Positions 7,283 through 16,932 of a stretch of 36,838 nt of DNA are shown here, one piece after another; position 1 is the stretch's first letter, and each line of letters starts with the position of its first letter. This stretch comes from a virus: positions 1-36,838 of IMG/VR virus record IMGVR_UViG_3300001848_000095. The stretch is one strand, 5' to 3'. Both the position numbers and the translations under genes were made by a program. The notes beneath the pieces were generated by a model, which made no database searches, was not told the DNA's origin, and saw nothing but the letters and a program-made list of their open reading frames with translations.

Positions 7283-8845
7283 ATGACACAACAGTTTGGT
7301 GTAGTGTTTTATAGCGATTTCACTGGCGGTCTGAATAATAGGCAGTCTCGCCAGGATTTGGCATTGAATGAGTCACCTGATTGTTTGGATGTTGTGTTTA
7401 ACGCTAGGGGCGGGTTTGCTTCTCGTCGTGGCTATCGGGTCACTAGCACGCAGGCAGCGTTGTCGGGCGGCTATATTGGTGGTCAGTTTAGTGCTGGTAC
7501 TGAGGTATTGTGGGGTATTGATAATGTTGGAAAGTTGTGGACTTGGAGTGGTGCGACGTTTACGTCGGTTGTGACTGCTGTTCCTGCTGATGTGTCTCGC
7601 ACGGTGAATGGTGTTACTTGGGGTGACAAACTGTATTTTGCGAACTGGTTGAATGCTGGTTCATTGTCGATGCGTTATTGGAATGGTACTGCGTTTACGA
7701 CGTTGACGAATACGGTGAACAATAACTACACGGCTCCTACAGGTGGTAATGCACCGTTGGCTCGTATTGTGTGTGACCATCAGGGTCACATGTTTTGGGC
7801 GGATACTGTGGAGGCTTCTGTTAGGTATCGTTCTCGGGTGCGTTGGTCGCACCCGTTGCAACCTGAAGATTTTGCTGCCGCAGACTATTTCGATATTGAT
7901 CCTGACGATCAGACAGATCAGATCACTGCTTTGGTTCCTTTTAGGGATTCGTTGTTGGTGTTTAAGCGGCGTGCCGTGTATGCGATCTACGGGTATGACA
8001 AGGATTCGTTTACGGTTCAACGATTGGCTACGGGTGCTGGTGTGGCTTCGTTGCAGTGTGTGTCTGCGAATGCTGGGGTGTGTTATTGGTGGTCGGTTGA
8101 TGGGAATGTGTACGCATATAATGGGCGTGGTGTTGTCCCGTTGGGTGATCGTATTACGAATGTTGTGATCGACGGAACTGTTGTTACTGGTTCTGAGCAG
8201 AATCTTGTGGCTTGGGTTGATAACCAGTTGTTTGTTTCGCTGGTCACTAATGCTGGTGGTCGTGTGTTATTTATGTATGATCCGCAGGTTGGAAAGAATG
8301 GTGCTTGGACAAAGTGGGGTTTTGAACCTACTTCCATTTTTTGGTGGCGTTCTGGTACTACGGTGAATGGTATGTATATGACGTTGGCTTCTAAGGGTGC
8401 GTTGTTCGATATGGGCAATGTGGCTCAGGTGCAGGATGAGTGGCCTGCTGCGACGTTGACTCCTATTGCTGCATATTATCGGACTGCTTGGTTTACTGAT
8501 AAGGATGCTGGGTTGCGTAAGAAGTGGCGGCGACCGCATATCACGGTCGCTTGTGGTGATATTGCGACGTTAAATGTTGATGTGTTCCATGATTTTATTG
8601 AGTCGTCTGCGGTGAAACAGTTGACATTGCCGATCACTACTACTGGTTCGGGTAATATGGTGTGGGGTTCTTCGAACTGGGATTCTGCTACTTGGCAGGG
8701 TACTGATCCGTCGTACGAGTTTTCTCGTATTCCGTCGTTGGGTAAGTCGCATGCTGTGCAGATGAAGTTTAGGATGACGGATCATTCTACGAAGTGGTGG
8801 ATTGATTCTGTGTCGCTACCGTATTTCAATAAGACGTATCGTTAA
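7283..8845 (+). CDS. Tail nozzle-like beta-propeller protein
   Basis: This 520-residue virion protein starts SDFTGGLNNRQSRQDLALNE and then NARGGFASRRGYR. I associate this opening with podovirus tail proteins equivalent to P22 gp10 or T7-like tubular protein B, which form the lower tail tube. Repeated strands such as LWGIDNVGKLWTW, VYAYNGRGVVPLG and MYMTLASKGALFDMGN look like propeller blades. GGAG lies seven bases before ATG 7283. The exact structural equivalent is inferred, not shown. Confidence 0.65.
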   Translation: MTQQFGVVFYSDFTGGLNNRQSRQDLALNESPDCLDVVFNARGGFASRRGYRVTSTQAALSGGYIGGQFSAGTEVLWGIDNVGKLWTWSGATFTSVVTAVPADVSRTVNGVTWGDKLYFANWLNAGSLSMRYWNGTAFTTLTNTVNNNYTAPTGGNAPLARIVCDHQGHMFWADTVEASVRYRSRVRWSHPLQPEDFAAADYFDIDPDDQTDQITALVPFRDSLLVFKRRAVYAIYGYDKDSFTVQRLATGAGVASLQCVSANAGVCYWWSVDGNVYAYNGRGVVPLGDRITNVVIDGTVVTGSEQNLVAWVDNQLFVSLVTNAGGRVLFMYDPQVGKNGAWTKWGFEPTSIFWWRSGTTVNGMYMTLASKGALFDMGNVAQVQDEWPAATLTPIAAYYRTAWFTDKDAGLRKKWRRPHITVACGDIATLNVDVFHDFIESSAVKQLTLPITTTGSGNMVWGSSNWDSATWQGTDPSYEFSRIPSLGKSHAVQMKFRMTDHSTKWWIDSVSLPYFNKTYR

Positions 8846-8856
8846 AGGAGTTTGTT

Positions 8857-9588
8857 GTGGCTGCTAATGTTAGTGTTACCTATAATTTTGTGGCAGGTAC
8901 TCCTGCTGTTGCTGATAATGTGGATCAGAACTTTACTGATATTGTAAACTGGGTGAATACGAATGCGGTTCATTTGGATGGTTCTAAGGCGTTTACCGCA
9001 GTGCCTTCTGGCCCTGCGTCTGATCCTACGTCGGCTAACCAGTTGACTCGCAAGGCGTATGTGGATGCAAAGTTTTCGACTTGTTTGTCATCTGCCCGTC
9101 CTGGTTCTCCTGTTGCTGGTCAAATGATTTTTGAGACTGACAAGAATCGTGTCCGTGTTTATAGTGGTTCTGCTTGGCTGCTTGTGTCGGGTACGCAGGC
9201 TGTTTCTGCTTCAAATACTGGTCAGGTTGTTGCTACTGGTGCTACTGGTACGTTGACTTTTGCTACAAAAAATTATGATACTGATTCATTTTTTACTGCT
9301 GGTGGGTCTACGTTTACGATCCCTGAGGATGGGACATATGCGGTTACTGTCAAGTTGACTCAGACTGCTGGTAACAACTTTGTGCAAGGTTTCGGTTCTT
9401 ATGGTTTGCTGGTTGCCCCGTCGGGCAACTATCCGTTGCCTCCTTCGACCCATTATCCTACTGTGTTGATGGAATCATATGTGATTCCATTTAGTGCTAG
9501 TAACACGTTTACTGTTACTTTTACTAATGGTTCGAATGCTGGTATCACGTTTGATGCTTCGGTTGTTGTACGTCGTATTGGTGATTGA
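8857..9588 (+). CDS. Fibre protein with C1q/TNF-like C-terminal domain
   Basis: This 243-residue protein starts at GTG 8857, six bases after AAAGGAG. The N-terminus, with VADNVDQNFTDIVNWVNTN and a collar segment NQLTRKAYVDAKF, is typical of trimeric fibre shafts. SARPGSPVAGQMIFETDKNR resembles a small fibre repeat. The C-terminal 120 residues, with FTIPEDGTYAVTVKL, look like a C1q/TNF jelly roll, which often binds receptors. A fibre gene follows with a one-base stop/start overlap. Confidence 0.65.
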   Translation: MAANVSVTYNFVAGTPAVADNVDQNFTDIVNWVNTNAVHLDGSKAFTAVPSGPASDPTSANQLTRKAYVDAKFSTCLSSARPGSPVAGQMIFETDKNRVRVYSGSAWLLVSGTQAVSASNTGQVVATGATGTLTFATKNYDTDSFFTAGGSTFTIPEDGTYAVTVKLTQTAGNNFVQGFGSYGLLVAPSGNYPLPPSTHYPTVLMESYVIPFSASNTFTVTFTNGSNAGITFDASVVVRRIGD

Positions 9589-10634
9589 TGGTTGCTAAAA
9601 GAATTCCGAATTCAGAATTGTTGGATGCGTCCGTGTTGCGGACGTTTGTTTGGCTGCGTAAATATGTGGATACCGCTGTTGCTGCTGGTGGCGGTGGTGG
9701 TGTTACGGCTCACTCTGCGCTAACAGGTTTGACTATTGGTGACGATCATCCTCAGTATCATAATGATACTCGTGGTGATGCACGCTATCTGTTAAAGACG
9801 AATAATTTGTCTGATTTGAGTTCTGCTGCTACGGCACGCACCAACCTCGGGTTGGGTGGTGCCGCCGTGTTGAATGTGGGTACTGTTATTAGTACGGTGT
9901 GTGCTGGGGATGATTCTCGCCTGTCGAACGCTAGGACTCCTACGGCTCATGCTGCTACACATACTAGTGGTGGTTCTGATCCTATTACGGTGGCTACAGG
10001 CAATATTGCTGCTAACGCTGTGGATAACACAAAGTTGGCTACAGTGGCTACTGCGACCTTTAAGGGTCGCACTACTGCTGGTACTGGTAACGTGGAAGAT
10101 ATGACTGCGACGCAGGCTACTGCGTTGTTGAATACTGTTACTTCGGCTTTGAAAGGTTTGGCTCCTGCTTCTGGTGGTGGTACTACAAACTTTTTGCGTG
10201 CTGATGGTACTTGGGCTGCACCAACCGCAACAGTCGGGGCTGGTACGGTTACGAACGCTATGTTTTCTACTGCTACTGGTGATTGGGGTGGACAGTGGAA
10301 CGCATGGACTAGCACGACGTTTACGAATGTGACTAGTGGTGCTATTAGTGGTGCCTATATGCAGGTTGGCAAGACGTTGTTTTTGCGTGGCACATTTACT
10401 GCTGGTACCGTTACGGCCACTGGTACGTTTGCTATTTCTTTGCCTGTGCTTGGTACTGCTGCTGGTAGGTTCATTATTTCAGCCAGCAATGGTACTAGTT
10501 TGCTTGCGGCAAACATTGCTGCTGCTGGTACTACGATTACGATTGCTGGTAGTGCTACTTCTTTTACTACTACTCATGCTGCTGGCACAAATATAACGAA
10601 CTGGTTTTTTCATGGTTATATTAACCTGACCTAG
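9588..10634 (+). CDS. Tail fibre / minor tail protein with collar repeats
   Basis: This 348-residue protein contains classic fibre motifs: LTGLTIGDDHPQYHNDTRGD, NLSDLSSAATARTNLGLGG, CAGDDSRLSNARTPTAHAAT and HTSGGSDPIT. These repeats are widespread in tail fibres of actinobacterial phages. The C-terminus is a beta-rich Thr/Gly/Ala domain, possibly the receptor-binding tip. ATG 9588 overlaps the previous stop (TGATG). The low-complexity Thr/Ala composition is normal for fibres. Confidence 0.75.
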   Translation: MVAKRIPNSELLDASVLRTFVWLRKYVDTAVAAGGGGGVTAHSALTGLTIGDDHPQYHNDTRGDARYLLKTNNLSDLSSAATARTNLGLGGAAVLNVGTVISTVCAGDDSRLSNARTPTAHAATHTSGGSDPITVATGNIAANAVDNTKLATVATATFKGRTTAGTGNVEDMTATQATALLNTVTSALKGLAPASGGGTTNFLRADGTWAAPTATVGAGTVTNAMFSTATGDWGGQWNAWTSTTFTNVTSGAISGAYMQVGKTLFLRGTFTAGTVTATGTFAISLPVLGTAAGRFIISASNGTSLLAANIAAAGTTITIAGSATSFTTTHAAGTNITNWFFHGYINLT

Positions 10635-10655
10635 TTACGGAAAGGGTTTATTGTT

Positions 10656-11045
10656 ATGGCTATTAACGATCTTTTTACACAAAAACAGAATCTGCTTTCT
10701 GATTATGCTCAGCAGAATGCTGCCCAAGAATTTGGGCGCATGCTAGGTCAGCAACGTTTTGCTCGTCAACGAGAAGATTTGACTAGAGGGTTTCAAAAGC
10801 AGTTCCCTGCTTTTACTGCTAGTTGGGCACGCCGTTTGGGTTCGGGCGTGAAGTCGGGTGTGATGGGCCGTCAGATGGGTGAGTTGACTGGCGGGTTCAA
10901 TAGGTCTTTGGGTGATGTGGATTTGGCTGCTGCTCAGCAGCAGTCAAAGTTTGCTATGGATCAGGCTGGTCGGAAGATTGCGTTGGAGCGTGCGTTGCAA
11001 GCATTGCGTGAGCAGGCTGTTGCTGCTGGACTTAAAGGTTTTTGA
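10656..11045 (+). CDS. Probable internal virion protein, Gln/Arg-rich (129 aa)
   Basis: This 129-residue, almost wholly helical protein is rich in Gln, Arg and Ala (QKQNLLSDYAQQNAAQEFGR, AARQQ-type segments, ERALQALREQAVAAGLKGF). It starts at ATG 10656 after GGAAAGGG. The next two genes are similarly helical and precede the giant internal protein, an order resembling ejection-protein cassettes of podoviruses. Its stop codon lies inside a copy of the dispersed palindrome (11038-11052). The function is inferred from position. Confidence 0.5.
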   Translation: MAINDLFTQKQNLLSDYAQQNAAQEFGRMLGQQRFARQREDLTRGFQKQFPAFTASWARRLGSGVKSGVMGRQMGELTGGFNRSLGDVDLAAAQQQSKFAMDQAGRKIALERALQALREQAVAAGLKGF

Positions 11046-11052
11046 CAAAAAG
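11038..11052. repeat. Dispersed palindrome copy 2
   Basis: GTTTTTG-A-CAAAAAG, one mismatch, spans the stop of the 129-residue gene and precedes the next ribosome-binding site. Confidence 0.75.
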
Positions 11053-11062
11053 AGAGGTTATC

Positions 11063-11770
11063 ATGGGTTGGAATAGTTGGGGTGCCCCTGGAAATTATGG
11101 TACTGGTGTTGATCCTTTGACTGGCAAGTTTTATGTTGCTGGTCAACAGGTTAATATTGTGCATCCCAAGAAACCTACTGGCGGCGGGGGGCCTGGAGTC
11201 CACTATATTCCTAAGAATTCTTATGATCCTGCTGGTGCACTTCCTCGTGCTGGTGTGACCCCTTCTGGGAACTATCCTGAGATGGCTGATAAGGCTGGGT
11301 GGGGGAATATTGCTCAACAGCAGGCTGCAGATTTGTCCACTATTCTTGGTGTTGATGGTCAGTCATTGCCCGAGTTGTTGGCTGCATACGGTTTAGGCCC
11401 GAATGCTTCACCGACCACAACTACTCGTACTCGTGCTGCTGTGCCTACATGGTCACAGGCTGATGTGAACAAGTTGACTGAAGCAGGTCAGTCTGCACGC
11501 ACCAACATTGGTGGTGCGTGGGATGCTGCTTCTGCACAGTTGCAGAAACTTATGTCAGATTATGCTGCTGCTGATGCTGCACGCCGTCAGGGGGCTGCTC
11601 AGACGTTGGGGGCGTTTGGTGCGCCTACAGCGCAGGATGTGGGTGGTATGTCGGCTGCTGATTTGTTGGCTTCGATGTTGGGTCAGGTGCAGGTTTCTAA
11701 GGCGGCAGAGTTGTCGAATCAGGATGCTCTTATTCAGGCGTATGCTTCTCTGTTGGGAAAGGCTAAGTAA
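11063..11770 (+). CDS. Probable internal or tail virion protein (235 aa)
   Basis: It starts at ATG 11063, five bases after AGAGAGG; an in-frame TTG at 11042 would read through the palindrome and is less likely. The N-terminal third is Gly/Pro-rich and probably extended (MGWNSWGAPGNYGTGVDPLT). The remainder is helical and Ala/Gln/Ser-rich, with LQKLMSDYAAADAARRQGAA. Its TAA stop overlaps the next ATG. No family was recognised; placement suggests an ejected or internal protein. Confidence 0.5.
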   Translation: MGWNSWGAPGNYGTGVDPLTGKFYVAGQQVNIVHPKKPTGGGGPGVHYIPKNSYDPAGALPRAGVTPSGNYPEMADKAGWGNIAQQQAADLSTILGVDGQSLPELLAAYGLGPNASPTTTTRTRAAVPTWSQADVNKLTEAGQSARTNIGGAWDAASAQLQKLMSDYAAADAARRQGAAQTLGAFGAPTAQDVGGMSAADLLASMLGQVQVSKAAELSNQDALIQAYASLLGKAK

Positions 11771-12486
11771 TGGATCAGAACGAGTTGATGGCTTTCTACA
11801 CGTTGTTGCAGTTGGCCCCAGGTAAAAATCAGCAAGCGAAGTTGAACTTTCTACAGGATTTGGGTTTGAAGGTTGGTGGTGCGGCGGAGCCGAAACAGTT
11901 TGTTCCTGAACCTCAACCGACGTTGACTAATCCGATGGACATGTACGGGTCTGATCCTAAGGTTGCTGCTGCTTTCAATCTTATTCAGAATGGGACTGAT
12001 CCTATTACTGCTTTGAAGGAGTCAGGATTGCCTACTATGCCTAACCCTTTGGGTGGGCCTAACTATTTGGATATTGTCACAAAGTTCGCTCAGGTCGATA
12101 TGGAAAATAAGGCAAAGTTGCAGGATTGGCAGAATCAGCAGGCATATAAGCAGCAGCAGATGGGGCCAGCACCGTTGGGGATTAAGGATATTTCTCGTTC
12201 TGGTTTGGATGTGTTGAATGAGCAGGCTGGTCAACCTTTGACTGTTGAGAGCGTGTTGTCTGCCTATAAGAAGTCGAAGGCTGGTATGCAGCCCGATCAG
12301 GCTGGGCCTCCTGCCCCTAGGCAATCTAGTGTTCGTACTGGTTCGTCTGCATACAACAAATGGTTGGATGAGCAGGCTAAGAATCAGATTGGCATGTTGT
12401 TGGAATCGGCACGACAGAAGGTTGTTCCTACTGAGCGCGGTCAGGCGTTGTTGTCTGCTTTGCAGGCAGCGAAAGCAGCAGGTTGA
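11770..12486 (+). CDS. Probable internal virion protein (238 aa)
   Basis: ATG 11770 overlaps the previous stop (TAATG). It begins MDQNELMAFYTLLQLAPGKN and is helical, with long Gln/Lys segments in the middle (KLQDWQNQQAYKQQQMGPAP) and an Ala-rich C-terminus. It directly precedes the giant virion protein and probably works with it, but this is inference from synteny only. Confidence 0.5.
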   Translation: MDQNELMAFYTLLQLAPGKNQQAKLNFLQDLGLKVGGAAEPKQFVPEPQPTLTNPMDMYGSDPKVAAAFNLIQNGTDPITALKESGLPTMPNPLGGPNYLDIVTKFAQVDMENKAKLQDWQNQQAYKQQQMGPAPLGIKDISRSGLDVLNEQAGQPLTVESVLSAYKKSKAGMQPDQAGPPAPRQSSVRTGSSAYNKWLDEQAKNQIGMLLESARQKVVPTERGQALLSALQAAKAAG

Positions 12487-12488
12487 TT

Positions 12489-15400
12489 GTGGCCGATCAG
12501 TCGTTTGATGCGTTGAAGAAACTGTTTCCTACCGCACCTGCCCCTACGGTTGGTGCGGTTCAGCCTGCTGTTGGGCCTGTTGATTATTCTGGCGCGTTTG
12601 ACAGGTTGAAGGCTTCTGGTCAGTTGCAGGCCGATAGTGGTGGTTCTACTGTTGGTAACATTTTTTCTTCTATCGGTCGTGGTCTGCTACAGATTGTTGA
12701 CAAGGCTATGATCCCTCAGCGTGCGATTGCTTCGTTTGCTAAAGAGTTGAATGATGCGTGGGCTTCTAGTGGTGTTGCACGCTGGTTGGGTACTGGTGGA
12801 CATGTGCCTGACTGGTTGATTACTCAGCGTACCCCTGAGCAGTATACGCAACATTTGAAAGATATTGGGGCGCAGGGTGGTTTTTCGTGGAGTGATTTTA
12901 CGAAGCAGATCGCTGAACGTAAGGGGATGGGTGACTATTTCACTCAGATCAATCCGAACCGTTCGTTGGGTTATCGTCGTGTTATGGGTTTGGTTGGTGA
13001 TGTTGCTACTGATCCGTTGATGTGGACTCATCCTGGGGTTGCTAATCTTGCTGCTAAGGGTACTGAGCGTGTGGCGGAAACGGCTGCTCAGAAGGCTGCC
13101 TATGAGGGTTTGGATGCGGCTATCAAGTCGGGTTCATCTAAGAGTATTACGAATGCGCTTATCAAGTCTGCTACCGAAGCAGGGTTCGCCATGAAAGAGG
13201 GTGGTGGATTTGCTGATGAGGGTTTGAATGCGTTGCTGGTTGAAACACAGAAACGTGGTGTTGGTGCGTTAACTCCGAAGGCGTTGCGTCTTGCTGGTGT
13301 TGATGCTGAGATGGCTAACAAGTTGGGTATTGGTGAGTTGGGCCGCACCTATTTTCATGGTGCGGTAACTATTCCTGGTTCGTCTGCTGTCACTAATGTT
13401 ATTGAGGGTGCTAAAGGTAGTATCAAGGGTGCTATTCGTGAGACTGGTACTGCACAGTTTTTGCGTGGAAAGTTTGCTCCTGAGGCTGTTCGTGCGTTGC
13501 GTCAGATCGCTTTCGATTCATCTGCTTCTATCGGTCAACGTAGTGAGGCGTTGCTGGTTGAGTCTGCAATGGCAGCACCGAAGCGTGCTGCAACCATGTG
13601 GGGCAAGTTGACACAGTTGCGTGTTGAACAAAACTGGTCTGGTGCTGTTCGTGATGCTGAAGGCAAGATTGATAAGGCAGCCACGAAAGCGGCTAAGGCC
13701 GCTGGTGCCCAGTCGTGGCATAATGTTCCTGAGCATGTTGCTCAGGCGGCTACGCACAGTTTGGAAACTGGTGGTACTGGCGAGTTGGAAGTTGCTGCTA
13801 GGAAAGAGTTTAAGCAGATTCATGACGAGTTAGTTGCTGCGGGTGTTCCTGTCGGAAATATGGGTGAGAATTATTTTCCTCACCAAGTTTTGCCTGAGGC
13901 TCGTATTGCTGCTGGCAAGTTTCCTGAGGCTCGTAAGATTTTGGATTCGTTGACTACTCAAAACGGATTTCAGTTTGAACGTATTTTGAAACCTGGAATG
14001 CCGTTTTTGAATGAGACCGCTGCTGCTGGTGGAAAGAATCTTGTTGAGGGTTCTGCTAAAGAAATCAATGACAGGTTTATGGAAAAGTTTGGTGTTAAAC
14101 TTTTCGATGATAATCTTCAAACTGTTATGCCGAAGTATATTAAGCAGTCTGAGCATGCTATGCAGCGTGCTATGCAGAATGAGTCGTTGAAAACTTTTGG
14201 TTTGACTGGCCCATTGTTGGAACGTGTCGATCGACAGTTAAATCCTGACAAGTCGTGGATTAAAGATTTGGCTGACATTCAGGCCCGTAAGGATGCTTTG
14301 GTTGCTGAGCAGCAGGTGCAGTTGTTGAATGGTGCGACGATCCGTCGTGATGGTTTGCTACAGGCACGGCAGGAGTATGCGAAGCAGGCTGTCGTGTTGC
14401 GTTCTCAGGCACGTAAGATTGATTCTGAGATCGCAAAGTTGGAACGTGTGGTGGTTGGTTCGCAGAAGCGTTTGGAGGATGTTACAGCGAAGGCTACAGA
14501 GGCTGCTTCGACGGTGAAGCGGTTGCGTGGCGAACTAAAGTCGTTGCAGGGTGATGCACGGTTGCAGGCTGTGAAGGATTTGCAGGCGGCTGAGAAGGCT
14601 TTGGTTGTGGCGAAGCGTGATGTGAAGCAGTGGACTGGCACGGTGAAGCAGGTTGCTGGCGAATCGGGTTTGTCTGCACAACAGTTGACGGAACGGTTGT
14701 CTCCTGCACGGCAACGCTTGTTGGCGTTGCGTGGAGAGAAGGCTGCGTTGGAAGGTCAGATTAGTGGTTTGCGTGATGTTCTAAATCAGGTTTCTGATGA
14801 GCAACGCAAAACTTTGTTGGCTACAGAACGTGATGTGAACCGTAGTTGGTTGACTGCACAGGCTCGGGCAAAACAGTTGGCTACTGATGTAACTGCGGCT
14901 ACTGATGCGACTGATCGTGCGGTGAATGCACACATTATTGCTCAGGCTGATGGTGAAACTCAGAAACAATTTTTGTCAAAAACTTTGACCGAGTTGCAAA
15001 CACAGATTGATGCCCTTACAGGGTTGCCTTCGATTCCGAAGAAGTCGCAGATCAAGTTGGGTTTGCAGAACGATTTGCGTGAACGGTTCAACACTTTGCT
15101 AGAAGTGTTGAACGCTCCTGATACTTCGCCAGAGTTGAAAGCGATTGCAGGGTTGGAAACTGCTGCTGCTGAAGCAGATATGGCTGCGGCAGAACTAGGT
15201 GATCATATCGGTTTGATGAACGATATGATTAAGATCACTAAGGATAAGAAGATTATTGAAAAGATTTCTCGTGTACCGCAGGCAGGTGCGGTAAAGATTG
15301 GTGAGAATCTTCAGTTGCCTCAATGGATTTATGATGCGACAACAGTGCAGCACGCTATCGGTGATATTACGAAGGCGGGTGCGATGTTTGAGAAGTATAT

Positions 15401-16595
15401 GAATCTGTTTCGTGCCTATACGACTTTCATGCCAGGTTTTCATGTTCGCAACGCATATACAGCGTTGTTCAACATGTATTTGGAGGGCGGTGTTGAAGCG
15501 TTTGCTGGGATCAAGAAGTGGCATCAGTTTTATGATATGGTTCAAAAGAATCCTGAGAACTTTATGGTTGCTGCTGAACAAAAGTTTGGGGCAGAAACTG
15601 CTGCCAAACTGAACGATGCGCTAGAAGTTATGTATGGTTCTGGTGCAGGACATGTCGGGGCGGCGACTGCTGCTTCGTCGTTTGGTCGTGGTTCGTTCAA
15701 TCCGTTTGATCCGAATAACAGGATGATTGCTGGGTCTCGACGGGTTGGTTCTTGGGTTGAGGATCATGTTCGTGGGGCGCATGCGTTGGCTGTGTTGGAG
15801 CGTGGTGGGTCGAAAGATTTGGCTTCTGATATTGTTGCGAAGTGGCATTTCAACTATTCTGATTTGGGCAGTTGGGATCGTAAAGCAAAAATGATTATCC
15901 CATTCTGGACATTCTTCTCTCGTGATCTTGCTTTGCAGGCTCAAACCTATGTGCGTAACATTCCTCGCTACAATAGGGCTATCAGCAATCTGGAACGAAA
16001 CATGACGTTGGATTCGCAAGACCCGACTGTTGTGCCAGCCTACTTTCAGAAGGCTGGTGCTATCCGTATAAGTGGTGGACAGCAGCCAACATATTGGTTC
16101 CCTGATTTGCCAATGACATTGTTCCCTTCACGGGTTTCACAGATGACCAGTATTTCACAGTTGCCTGAGTTCTTCAGCAATGTCAGTCCGATTATCAAAG
16201 TGCCGTTGGAAGCATTTGCTGGCAAGTCGATGTATACGGGTATCCCCACGAAGGACAAGTATGTTCCTGCACCTTTGGGGCTAAAGCAGTTGTTGCAGGT
16301 GTCTGGTATTGAGGTTCCTGGTGATGTTATTCAGAATACCCCATCTGGCCCTGTGATGAAGGCTTCTTGGGCGCAGGCGTTTAATAGTTTGCTTCCAGGT
16401 TTTGGTCAGGTTGAACGTATGCTTCCTGTGTCGGAAGGTAATGGTCTATCTTGGAATGGTTTGTTTACTAAGTTGACTGGTATCGGTACACGCAAGTTGG
16501 ATGAGAAAGCCATCGCAGGAGAAATGATACGCCGCAAACAGGAGGCGGCGTTGAAAGCAAAATATGCCCGTTCACTGGCAGGATATGGAGGATGA
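12489..16595 (+). CDS. Giant internal virion / ejection protein (1368 aa)
   Basis: The start is GTG 12489, just after the previous stop. The protein is the largest in the genome, as expected for a podovirus internal protein that is injected with the DNA. Residues 1-560 are mixed, with QIAERKGMGDYFTQINPN and GLVGDVATDPLMWTHPGVAN. Residues about 585-840 form a very long Lys/Gln/Ala coiled coil. The C-terminal part has the pattern MNLFRAYTTFMPGFHVRNAY then YLEGGVEAF and KAKMIIPFWTFFSRDLALQA, which I associate with large polyvalent phage proteins. No peptidoglycan-hydrolase motif was found. It encodes one palindrome copy (FLSKT, 14969). Confidence 0.65.
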   Translation: MADQSFDALKKLFPTAPAPTVGAVQPAVGPVDYSGAFDRLKASGQLQADSGGSTVGNIFSSIGRGLLQIVDKAMIPQRAIASFAKELNDAWASSGVARWLGTGGHVPDWLITQRTPEQYTQHLKDIGAQGGFSWSDFTKQIAERKGMGDYFTQINPNRSLGYRRVMGLVGDVATDPLMWTHPGVANLAAKGTERVAETAAQKAAYEGLDAAIKSGSSKSITNALIKSATEAGFAMKEGGGFADEGLNALLVETQKRGVGALTPKALRLAGVDAEMANKLGIGELGRTYFHGAVTIPGSSAVTNVIEGAKGSIKGAIRETGTAQFLRGKFAPEAVRALRQIAFDSSASIGQRSEALLVESAMAAPKRAATMWGKLTQLRVEQNWSGAVRDAEGKIDKAATKAAKAAGAQSWHNVPEHVAQAATHSLETGGTGELEVAARKEFKQIHDELVAAGVPVGNMGENYFPHQVLPEARIAAGKFPEARKILDSLTTQNGFQFERILKPGMPFLNETAAAGGKNLVEGSAKEINDRFMEKFGVKLFDDNLQTVMPKYIKQSEHAMQRAMQNESLKTFGLTGPLLERVDRQLNPDKSWIKDLADIQARKDALVAEQQVQLLNGATIRRDGLLQARQEYAKQAVVLRSQARKIDSEIAKLERVVVGSQKRLEDVTAKATEAASTVKRLRGELKSLQGDARLQAVKDLQAAEKALVVAKRDVKQWTGTVKQVAGESGLSAQQLTERLSPARQRLLALRGEKAALEGQISGLRDVLNQVSDEQRKTLLATERDVNRSWLTAQARAKQLATDVTAATDATDRAVNAHIIAQADGETQKQFLSKTLTELQTQIDALTGLPSIPKKSQIKLGLQNDLRERFNTLLEVLNAPDTSPELKAIAGLETAAAEADMAAAELGDHIGLMNDMIKITKDKKIIEKISRVPQAGAVKIGENLQLPQWIYDATTVQHAIGDITKAGAMFEKYMNLFRAYTTFMPGFHVRNAYTALFNMYLEGGVEAFAGIKKWHQFYDMVQKNPENFMVAAEQKFGAETAAKLNDALEVMYGSGAGHVGAATAASSFGRGSFNPFDPNNRMIAGSRRVGSWVEDHVRGAHALAVLERGGSKDLASDIVAKWHFNYSDLGSWDRKAKMIIPFWTFFSRDLALQAQTYVRNIPRYNRAISNLERNMTLDSQDPTVVPAYFQKAGAIRISGGQQPTYWFPDLPMTLFPSRVSQMTSISQLPEFFSNVSPIIKVPLEAFAGKSMYTGIPTKDKYVPAPLGLKQLLQVSGIEVPGDVIQNTPSGPVMKASWAQAFNSLLPGFGQVERMLPVSEGNGLSWNGLFTKLTGIGTRKLDEKAIAGEMIRRKQEAALKAKYARSLAGYGG
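14969..14983. repeat. Dispersed palindrome copy 3
   Basis: ATTTTTG-T-CAAAAAC, one mismatch, inside the giant virion gene and read as FLSKT. Confidence 0.7.
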
Positions 16596-16596
16596 C

Positions 16597-16932
16597 ATGG
16601 AAACCGTTATCGCTGCTGTCATCTCAGGACTGTTAACCTTAGCAGGTGTTATTGTGACGGTACGGGCTAGTCGTCGTACCAGCACTTCACAGCATAATGA
16701 GCAAACCTCACATTTGTTGGCGATTCAGGATCGCCAAAACCTGATGTTGGACACTATCCAGTTGCATCGTGATATTGCTGAGCAGGGGTTTCGTGAGATC
16801 GGTGCCCATGTTGATTCGTTACGTCAGTCGCAGGAAACTTTGTTTAATATGGTTGTTGATGTGGATGCGAAGGTTACGAAACCCGCTAAAAAGAAAACCG
16901 TTGTTTCTCAGGAAGATGTTTCTTATGTCTAA
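16597..16932 (+). CDS. Membrane protein with N-terminal anchor, second holin candidate
   Basis: This 111-residue protein starts at ATG 16597, five bases after GGAGG. One N-terminal membrane span (TVIAAVISGLLTLAGVIVTV) is followed by a basic RASRR stretch and a soluble helical tail (HNEQTSHLLAIQDRQNLMLD). The C-terminus is Lys-rich. The adjacent gene is the endolysin and their ends overlap, so a holin or lysis-regulatory role is the best guess. The single span and long tail would be unusual for a classical holin. Confidence 0.55.
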   Translation: METVIAAVISGLLTLAGVIVTVRASRRTSTSQHNEQTSHLLAIQDRQNLMLDTIQLHRDIAEQGFREIGAHVDSLRQSQETLFNMVVDVDAKVTKPAKKKTVVSQEDVSYV